NCBI RefSeq assembly: GCF_009469695.1
Contig: NZ_SSSR01000001.1
Coordinates: 1 to 64,000 of the forward strand
Reading direction: 5' to 3'
DNA from: Propionivibrio limicola
GTDB lineage: Bacteria > Pseudomonadota > Gammaproteobacteria > Burkholderiales > Rhodocyclaceae
Length of the DNA: 64,000 nucleotides
The translations under genes were made by a program, and so were the position numbers. Below, piece after piece: positions 27,640 to 39,521 of the stretch; the stretch's first letter is position 1; every line of letters starts with the position of its first letter. The notes beneath the pieces were generated by a model. The model worked only from the letters and a program-made list of their open reading frames with translations, ran no database searches and was not told the origin of the DNA.

Positions 27640-27648
27640 CGAACGGCC

Positions 27649-28809
27649 TCAGACTGTTCTATGCGGCAGGTATGCCAGGATAGCTTCGGCGGCCTTCTCG
27701 GCGGCATTTTGCCGAAGCTGTAAATGGATCCCGCGGAAAGCGTCGGCGATTCGCTGACTTGTCAATTTATCGCCCACAATGTTCAACAACGCTTGAGCAA
27801 GATTTTCGGGCGTTGCATCGTCCTGAATGAATTCGGGGACAATAAACTTCCCGGCGAGGATATTCGGCAACCCTACATATGGCAGATACCCCATGCGCTG
27901 CATCAGGCGGAAGGACAAACGCGCCATTTTGTAGGCAATAACCATCGGCCTTTTCAACAGCGCCGCCTCAAGCGTCGCCGTACCGCTAGCGACGAGAACG
28001 GCATCGGCCGCCATCATTGCCTCGTGAGCATGACCGAAGAGCATACGGAACGGCACCTCTTCTGCCCCCTCACGGTACAGCGCCTCTTCAAACAGCAAGC
28101 GCGTCTCCCGGGTCGCTAAAGGCACGAGAAACAGTGCATTAGGCAATCTCTTATGGATGACCTTCGCCGTCGCGATGAACGTATCCGCCAAGTATTCGAG
28201 TTCAGACTGCCGACTCCCTGGCAATAGAGCGAAAACAGGCTGATGGTTCGGCAGATTGAATAACTGTCGGGCACTAGCCCGCCCATCGTCAACAGGCAGC
28301 ATATCGGCTAACGGATGCCCTACATAGCTGACAGGCATACCAATCTTTTCATAGAGCGCCGGTTCGAACGGGAAGAGCGCCAAAACCCGGGAGGCGGCCT
28401 CGGCAATCTTATGGATGCGCTTCCCACGCCACGCCCAGATCGACGGGCTGACATAGTGGATCGTCGGCACGCCGCGCCGCTTGAGCGCCTTTTCCAACGC
28501 CAAATTGAAATCCGGGGCATCGACACCGATAAAAATATCGGGCGGGTCGGCAAGCAGGCGCTTTTTCAGATCGCGGCGTATTCCGGAAATTTCCCGATAA
28601 TGCTTGAGAACCTCCACATAACCGCGTACGGCCAGAGCCTCAAGCGGATGCAGAACCTGGAAGCCCCGCCCTTCCATTTTGGGACCACCAATCCCATAAA
28701 ACACGGCATTAGGCAGCCGGTCTTTGAGCGCCTGAATCAAGTGACTAGCCAGCAAATCTCCCGATGCCTCGCCTGCCACCATGGCAATACGGACAACGTT
28801 TGGAGTCAT
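27649..28809 (-). CDS. lpxB: Lipid-A-disaccharide synthase
   Basis: GT19 glycosyltransferase joining UDP-2,3-diacylglucosamine to lipid X. 386 aa. [15 protein letters not shown] at the N-terminus and [21 protein letters not shown] and [10 protein letters not shown] are LpxB hallmarks. The ATG overlaps the lpxA stop by 4 bp. A peripheral inner-membrane enzyme. Confidence 0.97.
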   Translation of the reverse strand: MTPNVVRIAMVAGEASGDLLASHLIQALKDRLPNAVFYGIGGPKMEGRGFQVLHPLEALAVRGYVEVLKHYREISGIRRDLKKRLLADPPDIFIGVDAPDFNLALEKALKRRGVPTIHYVSPSIWAWRGKRIHKIAEAASRVLALFPFEPALYEKIGMPVSYVGHPLADMLPVDDGRASARQLFNLPNHQPVFALLPGSRQSELEYLADTFIATAKVIHKRLPNALFLVPLATRETRLLFEEALYREGAEEVPFRMLFGHAHEAMMAADAVLVASGTATLEAALLKRPMVIAYKMARLSFRLMQRMGYLPYVGLPNILAGKFIVPEFIQDDATPENLAQALLNIVGDKLTSQRIADAFRGIHLQLRQNAAEKAAEAILAYLPHRTV

Positions 28810-29576
28810 CGTATGATGCCGCGCTTTGATACCGCAAGAAAATCCAGGATTGGTTGAATTTCCGGATGGACTTTTGCATCTTCTTCCAGCTTGGTACGCG
28901 CTTCCTCAAGCATCAGACCGGACTTATACAAGGTCCGATAGGCACGCTTCAACGCCATCAATGATTCCGGAGAGAAACCGCGCCGCTTGAGTCCTTCGGC
29001 ATTTATCCCGAACGGCGATGCCGTATTACCGGCAGCCATCACATATGGAGGAATGTCCTGCAGCACAACGGTACCCACTGCCGTCATCGTATGGGCACCG
29101 ATCCTGCAGAATTGATGAATACCTGTATAACCACCGAGGATTGCCCAGTCGTCGACATGAACATGGCCGGCCAACTGCGAATTGTTAGCAAACGTCGTCC
29201 GATTGCCAACATAACAATCGTGCGCGATGTGCACATAGGCCATGATCCAGTTATCGTCGCCAATACGCGTAAGACCACCGTCCTGAACCGTCCCAAGATT
29301 GAAGGTACAAAATTCGCGGATAGTATTCCGGTCTCCGATCTCCAGTCGCGTCGGTTCCCCAGCATACTTTTTATCCTGAGGAACCTCGCCAAGCGAGCAA
29401 AACTGGAAAATCCTGTTGTCACAACCAATCTTTGTATGACCGGAAATAACGACATGCGGAGCGATCACGGTATTGTCACCGACTTCTACATGCTCGCCGA
29501 TAATTGAATACGGACCAACCGTTACGTTGGAGCCGATTCTCGCCCCTGGATGAATGATTGCGGTTGGATGAATCAT
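28806..29576 (-). CDS. lpxA: UDP-N-acetylglucosamine acyltransferase LpxA
   Basis: First step of lipid A synthesis; left-handed beta-helix of hexapeptide repeats. ATG 29576 gives 256 aa ([15 protein letters not shown]); the longer frame would run into fabZ. The catalytic base is His119 in [11 protein letters not shown]. The position equivalent to the E. coli acyl-chain ruler Gly173 is Val167 (AHTMTAVG), a bulkier residue that should favour chains shorter than C14, consistent with 3-OH-C10/C12 lipid A (inference). The C-terminal helical domain is present. It lies 19 bp after fabZ. Confidence 0.96.
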   Translation of the reverse strand: MIHPTAIIHPGARIGSNVTVGPYSIIGEHVEVGDNTVIAPHVVISGHTKIGCDNRIFQFCSLGEVPQDKKYAGEPTRLEIGDRNTIREFCTFNLGTVQDGGLTRIGDDNWIMAYVHIAHDCYVGNRTTFANNSQLAGHVHVDDWAILGGYTGIHQFCRIGAHTMTAVGTVVLQDIPPYVMAAGNTASPFGINAEGLKRRGFSPESLMALKRAYRTLYKSGLMLEEARTKLEEDAKVHPEIQPILDFLAVSKRGIIR

Positions 29577-29595
29577 ATTCTCTATCCTGCTTATG

Positions 29596-30045
29596 TCAAA
29601 CAACATCCCGCTTTGCACACATCAGCTCGGCATCAGCCACCACCTCACCGTCAACACGAGCCTCTACCTTGTATTTCCAGATACCACGCATCTGACGAAC
29701 AATTTCCACGTGCAGGTGAAGTTGATCACCCGCGGTAACTGGCTTCTTGAAGCGGGCGTTATCAATTCCAACAAAATAAAAAACCGAGTTTTCGTCGGGC
29801 AAGCTATCCATTGTCTTGAAAGACAAGATTCCTGCCGCCTGCGCCAACGCCTCCATGATCAGCACTCCCGGCATAACCGGATGATGTGGGAAGTGGCCGA
29901 CAAAGAAGGGCTCATTGATAGTTACATTTTTGTAGGCATGAATGGATTTTCCAGGCTCGCAATCCAGCACCCTATCAACAAGCAGAAACGGATAGCGGTG
30001 CGGAAGGTGCTTTAAAATTTCGTGGATATCCATCGTGTTCAACAT
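29596..30045 (-). CDS. fabZ: 3-hydroxyacyl-[acyl-carrier-protein] dehydratase FabZ
   Basis: Hot-dog fold dehydratase of fatty-acid elongation that competes with LpxA for 3-hydroxyacyl-ACP. 149 aa. [20 protein letters not shown] supplies catalytic His51 and Glu65. The ATG at 30045 overlaps the lpxD stop by 7 bp and has GGAG 6 nt upstream; a second in-frame ATG at 30033 is possible. The lpxD-fabZ-lpxA-lpxB order is standard. Confidence 0.96.
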   Translation of the reverse strand: MLNTMDIHEILKHLPHRYPFLLVDRVLDCEPGKSIHAYKNVTINEPFFVGHFPHHPVMPGVLIMEALAQAAGILSFKTMDSLPDENSVFYFVGIDNARFKKPVTAGDQLHLHVEIVRQMRGIWKYKVEARVDGEVVADAELMCAKRDVV

Positions 30046-31076
30046 GCTTTCTCCATTTGTTCCAGTTTCTTCTCAAGTTCATCCACACGCGCAGCCAACT
30101 TGGCTAACCGCTTTATCTGGACCGCGTTTTGCAACCAATCCTCATGCGATTCAAGAGGAAAAATACTCGTGTATTGCCCCGGCTTGCGGATACTTTTAGT
30201 CACCATGGTCCCGGCAGAGACATGAACATCGTCTGCCAACTCAAGGTGCCCAATGATCATTCCCGCTCCCGCAATGGTGCAACGACTCCCGATACGCGTG
30301 CTCCCCGCGACCCCGACACAGCCGGCCATCGCCGTGTGATCGCCGATTACGACGTTATGGGCAATCTGAATCTGATTATCCAACTTAACGTCATTGCCGA
30401 TCACTGTATCGTCCAGAGCCCCCCGGTCAATTGACGTATTCGCGCCAATCTCGACATCATCGCCGATGACAACCCGACCGATTTGCGGAATCTTGACCCA
30501 CGAATCACCATCTTTAGCGAACCCGAATCCGTCGCTACCCACAACGGATCCCGAATGGATGATGGCTCGCTGCCCGATTTGGCAGCCATCATAAATAACG
30601 ACGTTCGGATAGATCACAGAGCCGCAACCGACTGAAACATCATCGCCAATCACTACTCCGGGATAAACGACGACGTTTTCTCCAATCGCCACCCGCTTAC
30701 CAACAACAACGTTCTCACCAATACTTGCGGAGGCAGGGATATCAGAATGCACGACGGCCGTGGGGTGAATGCCGACCTGCCGTGATTTAACGGGATTCAG
30801 TAGCGTAACAACGCGCGCGTAGTATGCATAGGGATTGGAATGCACGATGCACGGCAATGACGTCTCGCCGGTATGACGAGGCGAAATGATGACAGCCGCC
30901 GCTTTTGTCTGTCGCAACTGCTGGCGGAATTTCTGATTGGCAAAAAATGCAATCTGGCCCGGAAGTGCCGATGCCAAGCTACCGACTTGGGATACGACTA
31001 CCGAACCATCGCCTCTTACCGCACCGCCGAGGCGGCCAACGATTTCATCGAGCCGCCAACCATTACCCCCTGCCAC
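30039..31076 (-). CDS. lpxD: UDP-3-O-(3-hydroxyacyl)glucosamine N-acyltransferase
   Basis: Third step of lipid A synthesis. The N-terminal uridine-binding domain ([17 protein letters not shown]) is followed by a beta-helix of hexapeptide repeats and a C-terminal helix ([13 protein letters not shown]). The catalytic His is expected in [17 protein letters not shown] 31076 is chosen: it starts right before GWRLDEIV, gives 345 aa, and lies 4 bp after the skp stop; the longer frame would overlap skp extensively. Confidence 0.93.
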   Translation of the reverse strand: MAGGNGWRLDEIVGRLGGAVRGDGSVVVSQVGSLASALPGQIAFFANQKFRQQLRQTKAAAVIISPRHTGETSLPCIVHSNPYAYYARVVTLLNPVKSRQVGIHPTAVVHSDIPASASIGENVVVGKRVAIGENVVVYPGVVIGDDVSVGCGSVIYPNVVIYDGCQIGQRAIIHSGSVVGSDGFGFAKDGDSWVKIPQIGRVVIGDDVEIGANTSIDRGALDDTVIGNDVKLDNQIQIAHNVVIGDHTAMAGCVGVAGSTRIGSRCTIAGAGMIIGHLELADDVHVSAGTMVTKSIRKPGQYTSIFPLESHEDWLQNAVQIKRLAKLAARVDELEKKLEQMEKAC

Positions 31077-31080
31077 TCTG

Positions 31081-31590
31081 TTACTTACCTTCCGACAACG
31101 CCTTGATGACTTTGTCGGTAACATCAAGACGTGGGCTGACCCAAACGACATCCTGCAAAATCAGGTCATATTTTTCGCTTTCAGCAAGCTGCTTGATGGC
31201 CTTGTTAGCCTTTTCAATAATTGCCGCATTTTCCTCGTTCTGACGAAGGTTCAGATCCTCGCGGAATTCCCGTTGCTTGCGCTGGAATTCTCTTGAGAGA
31301 TCGTTGAGGTCCTTCTCTTTAGCACGACGCTCGGACTCGGACATCGTCACTGCATTCTTTTCGAGCGACTCCTGAAGAGACTGGAGCTGTTTAGCCAAAC
31401 GCTGCAGATCCTGATCACGCTTGGAGAACTCGGCCTCGATTTTCTTGGCCGCCCTCACAGCAGCGGGCGCATCGCGAAAAATACGCTGCGTATTTACGTA
31501 TCCAACTTTCAGTGTTTCCGATGCCGACGCGTAAGACATTGGCAACACAGCCATCAATGCAACCAGCAACATAGCAAATTTCGTCTTCAA
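31081..31590 (-). CDS. skp: Periplasmic chaperone Skp/OmpH
   Basis: 169-aa precursor. The signal peptide runs to about residue 24 (ALMAVLPMSYASA). The mature part begins ETLKVGYVNTQRIF and is then almost wholly coiled coil, as expected for the tentacles of the Skp trimer that holds unfolded outer-membrane proteins for BamA. The start is TTG with GGAG 7 nt upstream; the next ATG is inside the signal peptide. It lies 15 bp downstream of bamA. Confidence 0.94.
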   Translation of the reverse strand: MKTKFAMLLVALMAVLPMSYASASETLKVGYVNTQRIFRDAPAAVRAAKKIEAEFSKRDQDLQRLAKQLQSLQESLEKNAVTMSESERRAKEKDLNDLSREFQRKQREFREDLNLRQNEENAAIIEKANKAIKQLAESEKYDLILQDVVWVSPRLDVTDKVIKALSEGK

Positions 31591-31605
31591 GCTGTTTCTC
31601 CTTGA

Positions 31606-33930
31606 TTAGAAGGTTGTTCCCATCTGGAACTGGAATTTCTGGATATTATCATTCTTCTGTTCGTTAAGCGGCTGCGCGAAGCTGAATTTGAGCGGCCCAA
31701 AAGGCGAAAGCCACGTGGCCGCAAGCCCCACGGACATGCGAACAGGACCGCTGTCATACACATCGGAATTCTTGTCGGCAGCATCGGAGTAAACCTGACC
31801 GGCATCGAAGAACGGCCCGAACCGCATCGATTTGTCAGCGCCAAAGCCAGGAAGGGGCATCGTTAACTCGGCATTAAACACAAAGCGTTTTGTACCCCCC
31901 AATCGCACCTCATCACCGTCAGAGTCAATCTCATACGGCCCCAAACTTGCCGTATCGTAGCCACGTACCGAGCCAACGCCTCCGGCATAAAGGTTCTTGA
32001 AAAATGGTAGCTCCTGCCCGCCCAAGCCATTCGCATATCCAACTTCACCATTGAGCATAAGAACCATAGTACGTGTTACGGGGTAGAACCTTTGATGCTG
32101 ATACGTAGCCCGATAGTAATTGAGGTCTCCCAGTGGACTTACCTCAAAGCTCGCCTTTTGATAAACACCCCGCGTGGGATTGATTGCACTATCCTTGGTA
32201 TTGCTGACCCAGCTTGCCGTTAGAGGAACAGATGTATTGCCGCATTTGTAGGTATCCGTACCACAGAACTCATCGATAAAATCGACATACTGAAGTGGCG
32301 TATCCGTATCTGTACGATCAATTTCAACCTTTGTGTAATCAATGGCCGCACCGAAATTAAGCGTCTGCTTCTCGCTTATCGGAAAACCGAAGCGAATCCC
32401 ACCCCCTGTCGAATGAGTTTTATAAACGTAACCAAGCGAGGTCGGGTCTGTCTTCCTTTCGTAGATATCAAACCCTTGGCTTACCCCATCAACCGTAAAG
32501 TAGGGGTTTGTGTAACTAATACCCAATGTCCGGTTAACACTACCGGTGGACAGTTGCAACGAAGCAAATTTACCACTGCCGAAAATATTAGCCTGCGAAA
32601 TGGAGCCGGAAAGAATAACGTTTTCAGAGTCAGAATACCCGACCCCAAGTGAAATGTTGCCGGTCGACTTTTCCGTGACATTGAAATTCACATCGACCTG
32701 ATCAGTTGTACCTACCACCGGAAGCGTTTCGACATTCACCTCGGAAAAATAGTCAGTCTTGTCAATACGTTGACGCGACAATTTAACTCTCTCGTCGTCG
32801 TACCACGCACCTTCCATCTGACGAACTTCCTGACGGACGACTTCATCACGTGTTTTGGTGTTACCGGTCACATTGATTCGTCGCACGTAAACGCGCTTCC
32901 CCGGATCGATGAACACGGTAAACGCAACCCGTCTTTTTTCCTTGTCTATTTCCGGTGCCGCATTAACGTTCGCGAAGGCATATCCGCGTGATGACAACTT
33001 GTCACTAATTGCCTTGGTACTCTCATTCAGATTTTCACGCGAAAAAACGTCACCGGGCTTGATTTTCATCGCGGCCCTTAACTCTTCTTCCGGCAACGTC
33101 AATTCCCCGGCGAGTTTGATGGACGAGACGATATAACGCTCCCCTTCGGAGACCGTCGCCGTAATGTAGATATCCTTCTTGTCAGGACTGATCGAAACCT
33201 GGGTCGACTCAATATTGAATTCGAGAAAACCGCGATTGAGGTAGAAAGAGCGCAAGGCCTCCAAATCGGCGGACAGCTTTTGCTTCGAGTATTGGTCGTT
33301 TTTGGTATACCAACTGATCCAGTTGGGCGTCTGCAACTGAAAAACCTCAAGCAATTCTTTTTCGCGGAATGAATTAGCCCCAACGATATTGATCTGCTTG
33401 ATCGTTGCCGCATCGCCCTCGTCGATCTTGAAATTGATTCCGACACGATTCCGTTCAAGCGGCGTGACCGTTGTCGTAATTGACACGGAGTATTTACCAC
33501 GTGTCAGATACTGACGTTTCAACTCCTGTTCAGCTTTCTCAAGCATGCTGCGATCAAATGACCGTGATACGGCAAAACCGGCTTCTTTAAGCCCTTTGAT
33601 CATTTGATCCTTATCGAATTCCTTGAGACCGGTAAAATCGATCTGAGCAATAGCCGGGCGCTCTTCAACCGCCACCACAACGACATCGCTCTCGATCTCG
33701 ATACGGACATCCTTGAAAAACCCGGTGGCAAACAAAGCCTTGATGGCCTGCGCCGCCTTGTCGTCCGTCAACGTATCGCCCACTTTAATCGGAAGATAGC
33801 TGAAGACCGTACCGGCTTCGGTCCGTTGGATGCCGTCGACACGGATGTCTTTTACGGTAAAAGGCTCAAAAGCGGAGGCGCCGGACACAAAAAGGGATGC
33901 CACCAGCCCTGCCAACAAGTTCTTTTTCAT
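31606..33930 (-). CDS. bamA: Outer membrane protein assembly factor BamA
   Basis: Central Omp85 subunit of the BAM complex, 774 aa. A signal peptide (VASLFVSGASA) is cleaved near residue 20. Five POTRA domains follow to about 420 (first: FTVKDIRVDGIQRTEAGTVF). The rest is a 16-stranded barrel, with the loop-6 motif GSVRGYDTASLGP and a C-terminal aromatic residue (QFQMGTTF). It sits between rseP and skp, as in most proteobacteria. Confidence 0.97.
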   Translation of the reverse strand: MKKNLLAGLVASLFVSGASAFEPFTVKDIRVDGIQRTEAGTVFSYLPIKVGDTLTDDKAAQAIKALFATGFFKDVRIEIESDVVVVAVEERPAIAQIDFTGLKEFDKDQMIKGLKEAGFAVSRSFDRSMLEKAEQELKRQYLTRGKYSVSITTTVTPLERNRVGINFKIDEGDAATIKQINIVGANSFREKELLEVFQLQTPNWISWYTKNDQYSKQKLSADLEALRSFYLNRGFLEFNIESTQVSISPDKKDIYITATVSEGERYIVSSIKLAGELTLPEEELRAAMKIKPGDVFSRENLNESTKAISDKLSSRGYAFANVNAAPEIDKEKRRVAFTVFIDPGKRVYVRRINVTGNTKTRDEVVRQEVRQMEGAWYDDERVKLSRQRIDKTDYFSEVNVETLPVVGTTDQVDVNFNVTEKSTGNISLGVGYSDSENVILSGSISQANIFGSGKFASLQLSTGSVNRTLGISYTNPYFTVDGVSQGFDIYERKTDPTSLGYVYKTHSTGGGIRFGFPISEKQTLNFGAAIDYTKVEIDRTDTDTPLQYVDFIDEFCGTDTYKCGNTSVPLTASWVSNTKDSAINPTRGVYQKASFEVSPLGDLNYYRATYQHQRFYPVTRTMVLMLNGEVGYANGLGGQELPFFKNLYAGGVGSVRGYDTASLGPYEIDSDGDEVRLGGTKRFVFNAELTMPLPGFGADKSMRFGPFFDAGQVYSDAADKNSDVYDSGPVRMSVGLAATWLSPFGPLKFSFAQPLNEQKNDNIQKFQFQMGTTF

Positions 33931-33934
33931 ATGA

Positions 33935-35305
33935 TCAGCCGGGAATTAAACGATTGATATCATTGTAGAAAGCAAGCGTCATCAACATGGCCAGGATCGC
34001 CAGACCAATTCTCTGGCCAATCTCCCTTGAACGCTCGGACAGGGGCTTGCCTCTCACAATTTCGACGGAATAATACAGTAAATGACCGCCGTCCAGAACC
34101 GGGACAGGAAGCAGATTGAGCACCCCAAGGCTGACACTCACCAACGCCAGGAATGCCACGTATTTGGTCAAACCAAGCTTCGCCGACTGCCCCGCATAAT
34201 CGGCAATCGTCACCGGCCCGCTGATATTTCGCCACGAAACCTCCCCGGTAAGCATTTTTCCGATCATTACGACGCTGAAGATCGATTTCTCCCACGTTTC
34301 CTGAATGGCTTTCGCGACCGAACCCACAGCGCCATAGCTGATCTTGACCATCAACAAATCACGCACCTGGCTGTCTTCTGCAACCGCCGCACCGATACGC
34401 CCGATTGAGCCGCCGGTACCGGGCACGACCGCCGGCTCGATCACCAATTGCCTGCGCGCCCCCTGCCTCTCGATATCGACATTCAACCGCTTGCCGGGAG
34501 AATTACGCACCACATTGACAGCATCCGACCAGGCGGCAATCTCCAGCCCCCCAATCGCCAGAATACGATCACCCGGCAGCAATCCAGCCACTTCGGCCGG
34601 GCTGCCCTTACCAATGGCGCCAACAACAGCGGGAACCTCTGGCCGATACGGAGCCAGCCCAAGCCTTTCGATGAAGTCGCCTTCCAGGCCGTTGCCACGG
34701 GCGGCGGAGACATCCAGCAACCGCCGAATGGAAACAACGGTAGCAAGACCCACTGTTTCCAGCTCGACAACATCACCTTTCACTGCTTGCCGAAGTAGTT
34801 CCCAGTGAAATTCTTGCCAACTTAGAACCGGCACCCCACCAACCTTAATCACGCGATCGCCGTTTTCGACACCGGCAGCAAATGCCGCAGTCTGTATAGC
34901 AGGCCGGGCAAGAATCGGCTTGAACTCTTCGACGCCATAGAAGAAGAGGCCCCAGTAAAGCAGCACCGCCAGCAGAAGGTTGGCGCAGGGGCCGGCAAGA
35001 ACGATAGCGACCCGCCGCCAAACGCTCTGGCGGTTGAAACTACGCGCCAACTCTTCCGGCAACACGCACGCCTCTTCCTCATCAAGCATCTTCACGTAAC
35101 CGCCAAGAGGGAATACCCCGATGACCCATTCGGTCCCATCCCGACCGAACCTTCTTGACCAAATGCCCCGCCCAAAACCTACCGAAAAGCGAAGTACCTT
35201 CACGCCAAGAAGCCGCGCGGCAGAATAATGCCCCAACTCATGAACAACAATGAGCACCCCGAGCATCAGGGCAAAGGCACCTGCATGGAGAAGCCAGGCA
35301 CTCAT
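33935..35305 (-). CDS. rseP: Site-2 metalloprotease RseP
   Basis: Intramembrane zinc protease that, in other bacteria, cleaves RseA to release sigma-E. 456 aa. The zinc motif HELGH is at 22-26 in the first transmembrane helix and [12 protein letters not shown] is near the C-terminus. Two tandem periplasmic PDZ domains lie between ([17 protein letters not shown] marks the second). The stop overlaps no neighbour; the ATG overlaps the dxr stop by 4 bp. Its classical substrate gene rseA is not at the rpoE locus here. Confidence 0.96.
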   Translation of the reverse strand: MSAWLLHAGAFALMLGVLIVVHELGHYSAARLLGVKVLRFSVGFGRGIWSRRFGRDGTEWVIGVFPLGGYVKMLDEEEACVLPEELARSFNRQSVWRRVAIVLAGPCANLLLAVLLYWGLFFYGVEEFKPILARPAIQTAAFAAGVENGDRVIKVGGVPVLSWQEFHWELLRQAVKGDVVELETVGLATVVSIRRLLDVSAARGNGLEGDFIERLGLAPYRPEVPAVVGAIGKGSPAEVAGLLPGDRILAIGGLEIAAWSDAVNVVRNSPGKRLNVDIERQGARRQLVIEPAVVPGTGGSIGRIGAAVAEDSQVRDLLMVKISYGAVGSVAKAIQETWEKSIFSVVMIGKMLTGEVSWRNISGPVTIADYAGQSAKLGLTKYVAFLALVSVSLGVLNLLPVPVLDGGHLLYYSVEIVRGKPLSERSREIGQRIGLAILAMLMTLAFYNDINRLIPG

Positions 35306-36492
35306 GCCGAAATACGCTCGACGACCATATGCCTCGCCAGCTGGCGAGCCGAAGCGTCGGCCGCGATTACATCCGAAAGAGAATGCAGCTGACTTGGCAC
35401 GCTACGATCCATAACGCGCGCGATTATTGAGGGTATTTCCGTGAAACCAATTTCTTCGTCCAGGAACGCCTGAACGGCGACCTCATTAGCCGCATTGAGA
35501 ACAGCCGGCATGCTTTCACCTTCTTCCAATGCCCGATAAGCGAGTGCCAGACAGGGAAAACGGACGAAATCCGGCGATTCGAAATGCAGACTCGCCACCT
35601 TGAAAAGATCCAGCGGCGCGACACCGGCTTCAATCCGCTCTGGATACGCCAAAGCATGCGCGATTGGCGTCCTCATATCGGGATTCCCCAATTCGGCAAT
35701 CACCGACCCGTCGACATATTGAACCAATGAATGTACGACGCTTTGCGGATGAATAACGACCCTGATCCGCTCTGCCGGCACATTGAACAGCCAATGGGCT
35801 TCGATCATCTCCAGCCCCTTGTTCATCATGGTTGCCGAATCGACTGAAATCTTCCGCCCCATGACCCAATTCGGGTGAGCACACGCCTCAACCGGCGTAA
35901 CGTGTCTGAGTTCGTGCAGTGCCGTCTTCCGGAACGGCCCTCCTGAAGCGGTCAACAACAGCCCGGAGATGCCCGAATCCTCCAGGTTGCCGGCGTAATC
36001 ATGAGGCAGTGACTGAAAAATGGCATTGTGTTCGCTGTCGATGGGAAGCAATTTCGCGCCATGCTCCCGAACCGCTCGCATGAAAACGGGACCAGCGGTC
36101 ACCAGCGCCTCTTTGTTGGCCAGCAACACTCTTTTCCCGGCCATTACCGCCGCCAGGGTTGGTGGCAGACCGGCGGCCCCCACGATGGCCGCCATCACGG
36201 TATCGACCTCCGCCAATTCCGCCATGCGCACCAGCGCTTCAGTTCCAGACTCGACCTGTGTGCCGCAATTGCTCTCTCTCAAGCGATTCCGGAGCGTCTC
36301 GGCCAACGGCTCGTCTCTGACCACGGCGAAGCGAGGCCTGAACTCGACACATTGCTCAAACAAACGGTCGATCTGAGCATGAGCGCACAAAGCCACAATT
36401 TCATACCGCCGACGATGCCGACGAATCACATCGAGCGTACTGACACCAATCGAGCCGGTAGAACCTAGAATGGTGAGCTTTTGCAGGGGCAT
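35302..36492 (-). CDS. dxr: 1-deoxy-D-xylulose 5-phosphate reductoisomerase
   Basis: Second enzyme of the MEP isoprenoid pathway, 396 aa. [17 protein letters not shown] is the NADPH-binding start, [13 protein letters not shown] is the metal-binding region, and SGGPFR and [16 protein letters not shown] line the active site. The pathway feeds UppS (two genes upstream) with isoprenyl units. The gap to cdsA is 13 bp. Confidence 0.97.
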   Translation of the reverse strand: MPLQKLTILGSTGSIGVSTLDVIRRHRRRYEIVALCAHAQIDRLFEQCVEFRPRFAVVRDEPLAETLRNRLRESNCGTQVESGTEALVRMAELAEVDTVMAAIVGAAGLPPTLAAVMAGKRVLLANKEALVTAGPVFMRAVREHGAKLLPIDSEHNAIFQSLPHDYAGNLEDSGISGLLLTASGGPFRKTALHELRHVTPVEACAHPNWVMGRKISVDSATMMNKGLEMIEAHWLFNVPAERIRVVIHPQSVVHSLVQYVDGSVIAELGNPDMRTPIAHALAYPERIEAGVAPLDLFKVASLHFESPDFVRFPCLALAYRALEEGESMPAVLNAANEVAVQAFLDEEIGFTEIPSIIARVMDRSVPSQLHSLSDVIAADASARQLARHMVVERISA

Positions 36493-36505
36493 TTTGAAGA
36501 CTTAA

Positions 36506-37372
36506 TCAGGAAAGGGTGCCCAGCCAGACGAGCGCGACCAAGGGCAACATTGACGTAAGACTGTCGATCCTGTCCAGCACGCCACCATGGCCAGGCAATA
36601 TCGAACTACTATCCTTGAGCCCCGCCTGCCGCTTGAGCAATGATTCAAACAAATCGCCAATCACACTGATGATCGTTAGTAGAACGGCAAATGCAAAAAA
36701 CAAATACCATGGAAAACGGTCAGCGAATTCCGTCGGAAGGCGCGGAAATACAATGAAGAAAACATAAACAACGACGGCAGCCGCACCCCCGAACGCCCCT
36801 TCCCATGTTTTGCCGGGGCTAATCGTCGGGGCCAGTTTGTGGCGACCGAACGCCCTTCCGGAAAAATAGGCCGCAACATCCGCAACCCAAGCAACCGCCA
36901 TGACAGCAATCAGTGTCCACGCACCCAGCATGCGGAGCTGCACAAGCGCCAGCCAAGCCGGAAGAATCACAACAACACCGGTCAGAACACCCCACACCGC
37001 CCCGAGCCGGTCACCGGACAGAGCCCAACGGCTACGCATCCACAAAGGCACCACTCCAAACCAGAATATTGCGGCAGGAATGTAGAACCAGCGGCCAAGC
37101 GACCACGCTGCCTGATCGATTCCACGTCCACCAACGCCAATTCCAAGCGCTTCAGGCACCAACCAGACAAACATGCCGCATATGCCGGCGAAAAAAATGG
37201 CCAGTCCCAGCCGCCCTTCCTTGCCGAGGCGCATCAAGCCGCCCCACTCCCAGGCGGCAATCGCGGCAACAAGCGTCGCCACCAGCGTCCAGCCAAGGGA
37301 GGACAGTCGAAAGAGAGCGAAACAAAAAGCTGCAAGCAGGACCACCGCGGTAATGATCCGCGTCTTAAGCAT
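36506..37372 (-). CDS. cdsA: Phosphatidate cytidylyltransferase
   Basis: Makes CDP-diacylglycerol from phosphatidate and CTP. 288 aa polytopic membrane protein with about eight hydrophobic segments. The CdsA signature lies near the C-terminus ([20 protein letters not shown], then LDRIDS). The ATG overlaps the uppS stop region by 8 bp. Acts downstream of PlsX-made acyl-phosphate in phospholipid synthesis. Confidence 0.95.
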   Translation of the reverse strand: MLKTRIITAVVLLAAFCFALFRLSSLGWTLVATLVAAIAAWEWGGLMRLGKEGRLGLAIFFAGICGMFVWLVPEALGIGVGGRGIDQAAWSLGRWFYIPAAIFWFGVVPLWMRSRWALSGDRLGAVWGVLTGVVVILPAWLALVQLRMLGAWTLIAVMAVAWVADVAAYFSGRAFGRHKLAPTISPGKTWEGAFGGAAAVVVYVFFIVFPRLPTEFADRFPWYLFFAFAVLLTIISVIGDLFESLLKRQAGLKDSSSILPGHGGVLDRIDSLTSMLPLVALVWLGTLS

Positions 37373-38180
37373 CGTTTCTCACTTCCGACGCGCCGTCTGT
37401 GGGCTCGTTACGTGAAGTAGCCACAGCAGAACCGTCGCCCAGCTGTTCACTCGTCCGACCGAACCGCCGTTCACGCTTTTGATAGGAAGCGATTGCTCTA
37501 TCAAACGCGGTCGAATCGAACTCCGGCCAGAGGGTTTTGGTAAAGTAGAACTCTGAATACGCCAGTTGCCAGAGAAGGAAATTACTGATTCGCTCTTCAC
37601 CACCGGTGCGAATAAACAAATCCGGCTCCGGAGCAAAACTCATTGCCAGATACGGCGTCAAATCGGCTTCATCCCAATGCCCGCCTTTTTCTGGATGTTC
37701 CAGTGCCAGACGATTAACTGCCTGCAATATATCCCACCGTCCACCATAATTGGCAGCAACGGTAAGCGTCAGCCTTGTATTTGACGCTGTTTGCAGTTCG
37801 GAGGCCTTAATCAAAGCCTGCAATTCGGAATCAAAACGGGACAGATCACCAACGACTTTTAAACACACACCGTTCCGATCCAGTTTGGCGACCTCTTGCC
37901 GCAAAGCGCGCACAAAAAGTTCCATCAGCAGCCGGACTTCCTCTTCGGGACGTCGCCAGTTTTCGGAACTGAATGCAAAAAGCGTCAGGTATTCGATATT
38001 GTGCGCCAGGCAGTATTTAACCGCGTTCCGCACCGTCACAACGCCACGATGATGGCCAGCGACACGAGGAAGGAGCCGTTTTTTAGCCCAGCGCCCGTTG
38101 CCATCCATGATGATGGCAACGTGCTTCGGGGCAGACGTGCCTTCAGGCACATCGCGTGTCGTACTCTTGAAAATACCCAC
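37365..38180 (-). CDS. uppS: Undecaprenyl diphosphate synthase
   Basis: cis-Prenyltransferase producing the C55 carrier for peptidoglycan and O-antigen. 271 aa. [11 protein letters not shown] with catalytic Asp26 follows [16 protein letters not shown] and [19 protein letters not shown] are the other conserved blocks. The C-terminal ~25 residues ([13 protein letters not shown] region) extend beyond the core. The start is GTG with a GAGG ribosome-binding site. Confidence 0.96.
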   Translation of the reverse strand: MGIFKSTTRDVPEGTSAPKHVAIIMDGNGRWAKKRLLPRVAGHHRGVVTVRNAVKYCLAHNIEYLTLFAFSSENWRRPEEEVRLLMELFVRALRQEVAKLDRNGVCLKVVGDLSRFDSELQALIKASELQTASNTRLTLTVAANYGGRWDILQAVNRLALEHPEKGGHWDEADLTPYLAMSFAPEPDLFIRTGGEERISNFLLWQLAYSEFYFTKTLWPEFDSTAFDRAIASYQKRERRFGRTSEQLGDGSAVATSRNEPTDGASEVRNDA

Positions 38181-38201
38181 TTACCGCCTCCCGACGAGGC
38201 C

Positions 38202-38762
38202 TTAGATGGCCATCAGTTCGGTTTCTTTCTGCGCGAACTGTTTGTCGACCTCGGCAACATGCTTGTCGGTGAGCTTCTGGATGTCGTCCTGAGCGCGACG
38301 CTCATCGTCTTCGGAACATTCCTTGTTTTTAACCAAATCCTTGAGCGTCGCATTCGCGTCGCGTCGCAGGTTGCGAATAGCGACGCGTGTATTTTCACAC
38401 TCATGCTTGACAACCTTGATCAGGTCACGGCGCCGCTCCTCCGTCAACGCCGGCATCGGAACCCTGATCAAATCACCCTGCGAGGCAGGATTCAGGCCGA
38501 GATCAGAATCACGAATAGCCTTCTCCACTTTGGAGGCCATCCCCTTTTCCCAGGGCTGAACCCCCAACGTCCGTGGATCAAGCAAGGTAATGTTGGCAAC
38601 GGTATTTACCGGGACCAACGAACCGTAGTAATCGACCTGCACATGATCGAGCAACCCCACATGGGCACGTCCCGTACGAATCTTTGCCAAATCGAGCTTG
38701 AGCGCCTCAAGCGATTTTTGCATCTTGTGTTCTGCAGTGCTTTTCACATCAGCAACCGACAT
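38202..38762 (-). CDS. frr: Ribosome recycling factor
   Basis: Splits post-termination ribosomes with EF-G. ATG 38762 gives 186 aa with GGAG 6 nt upstream; a longer frame would overlap pyr[21 protein letters not shown] and the C-terminal [20 protein letters not shown] coil are canonical for the L-shaped RRF. It lies 10 bp after pyrH. Confidence 0.97.
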   Translation of the reverse strand: MSVADVKSTAEHKMQKSLEALKLDLAKIRTGRAHVGLLDHVQVDYYGSLVPVNTVANITLLDPRTLGVQPWEKGMASKVEKAIRDSDLGLNPASQGDLIRVPMPALTEERRRDLIKVVKHECENTRVAIRNLRRDANATLKDLVKNKECSEDDERRAQDDIQKLTDKHVAEVDKQFAQKETELMAI

Positions 38763-38772
38763 TTCATTCTCC

Positions 38773-39498
38773 TCAGCAATAGACCAACGTGCCTTCGTTC
38801 TCGCCAAGTACTACGCGCTTGAGCGCGCCCTGTTTGAAAATCGAAAAGACGTTGATAGGCAGTTTCTGGTCCCGGCATAGGGCGAACGCAGTGGCATCCA
38901 TGACCGCCAGATTCCGGGAAATGGCCTCATCGAAAGTAATCGTGTCGAAACGGGTTGCGGCCGGATCCTTTTTAGGATCAGCGGTATAAATGCCGTCCAC
39001 CTTGGTTGCCTTGAGGACAATTTCCGCGCCAATCTCGGCACCACGAAGCGCGGCGGCCGTATCGGTCGTAAAAAACGGATTGCCGGTGCCGCCAGCAAAA
39101 ATAACCGTGCGCCCCTGCTCCAGATAGCGGATTGCCCGCCCACGAATGTAGGGCTCAACCACCTGTTCAATATTGAGCGCGGACTGGACGCGGGCCACCA
39201 TACCCGAAACCCGCATCGCATCCTGGAGTGCGAGACCGTTCATAACGGTCGCCAGCATTCCCATGTAGTCTGCCTGCGCCCGATCCATGCCATTGGCTGC
39301 CGGAGCAACACCGCGAAAGATGTTGCCCCCGCCGATGACGACGCCGACCTGCACCCCCATATCAACAACGCTTTTAACCTCACCAACAATTTCGGAAATA
39401 GTCTGGCGGTTGATTCCATACGCATCCGACCCCATCAGGGCTTCGCCGGACAGCTTTAGCAGGATGCGCTTGAACTTGGGGGTACGAGTCTCACTCAT
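38773..39498 (-). CDS. pyrH: Uridylate kinase
   Basis: UMP kinase of the amino-acid kinase fold, a hexameric enzyme normally inhibited by UTP. 241 aa from ATG 39498 ([20 protein letters not shown]). [19 protein letters not shown] and [17 protein letters not shown] are conserved. An in-frame TTG at 39519 next to the tsf stop is an alternative start. The rpsB-tsf-pyrH-frr order is universal in proteobacteria. Confidence 0.96.
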   Translation of the reverse strand: MSETRTPKFKRILLKLSGEALMGSDAYGINRQTISEIVGEVKSVVDMGVQVGVVIGGGNIFRGVAPAANGMDRAQADYMGMLATVMNGLALQDAMRVSGMVARVQSALNIEQVVEPYIRGRAIRYLEQGRTVIFAGGTGNPFFTTDTAAALRGAEIGAEIVLKATKVDGIYTADPKKDPAATRFDTITFDEAISRNLAVMDATAFALCRDQKLPINVFSIFKQGALKRVVLGENEGTLVYC

Positions 39499-39521
39499 GG
39501 CAGAAAATACCTTTGTCAAAA

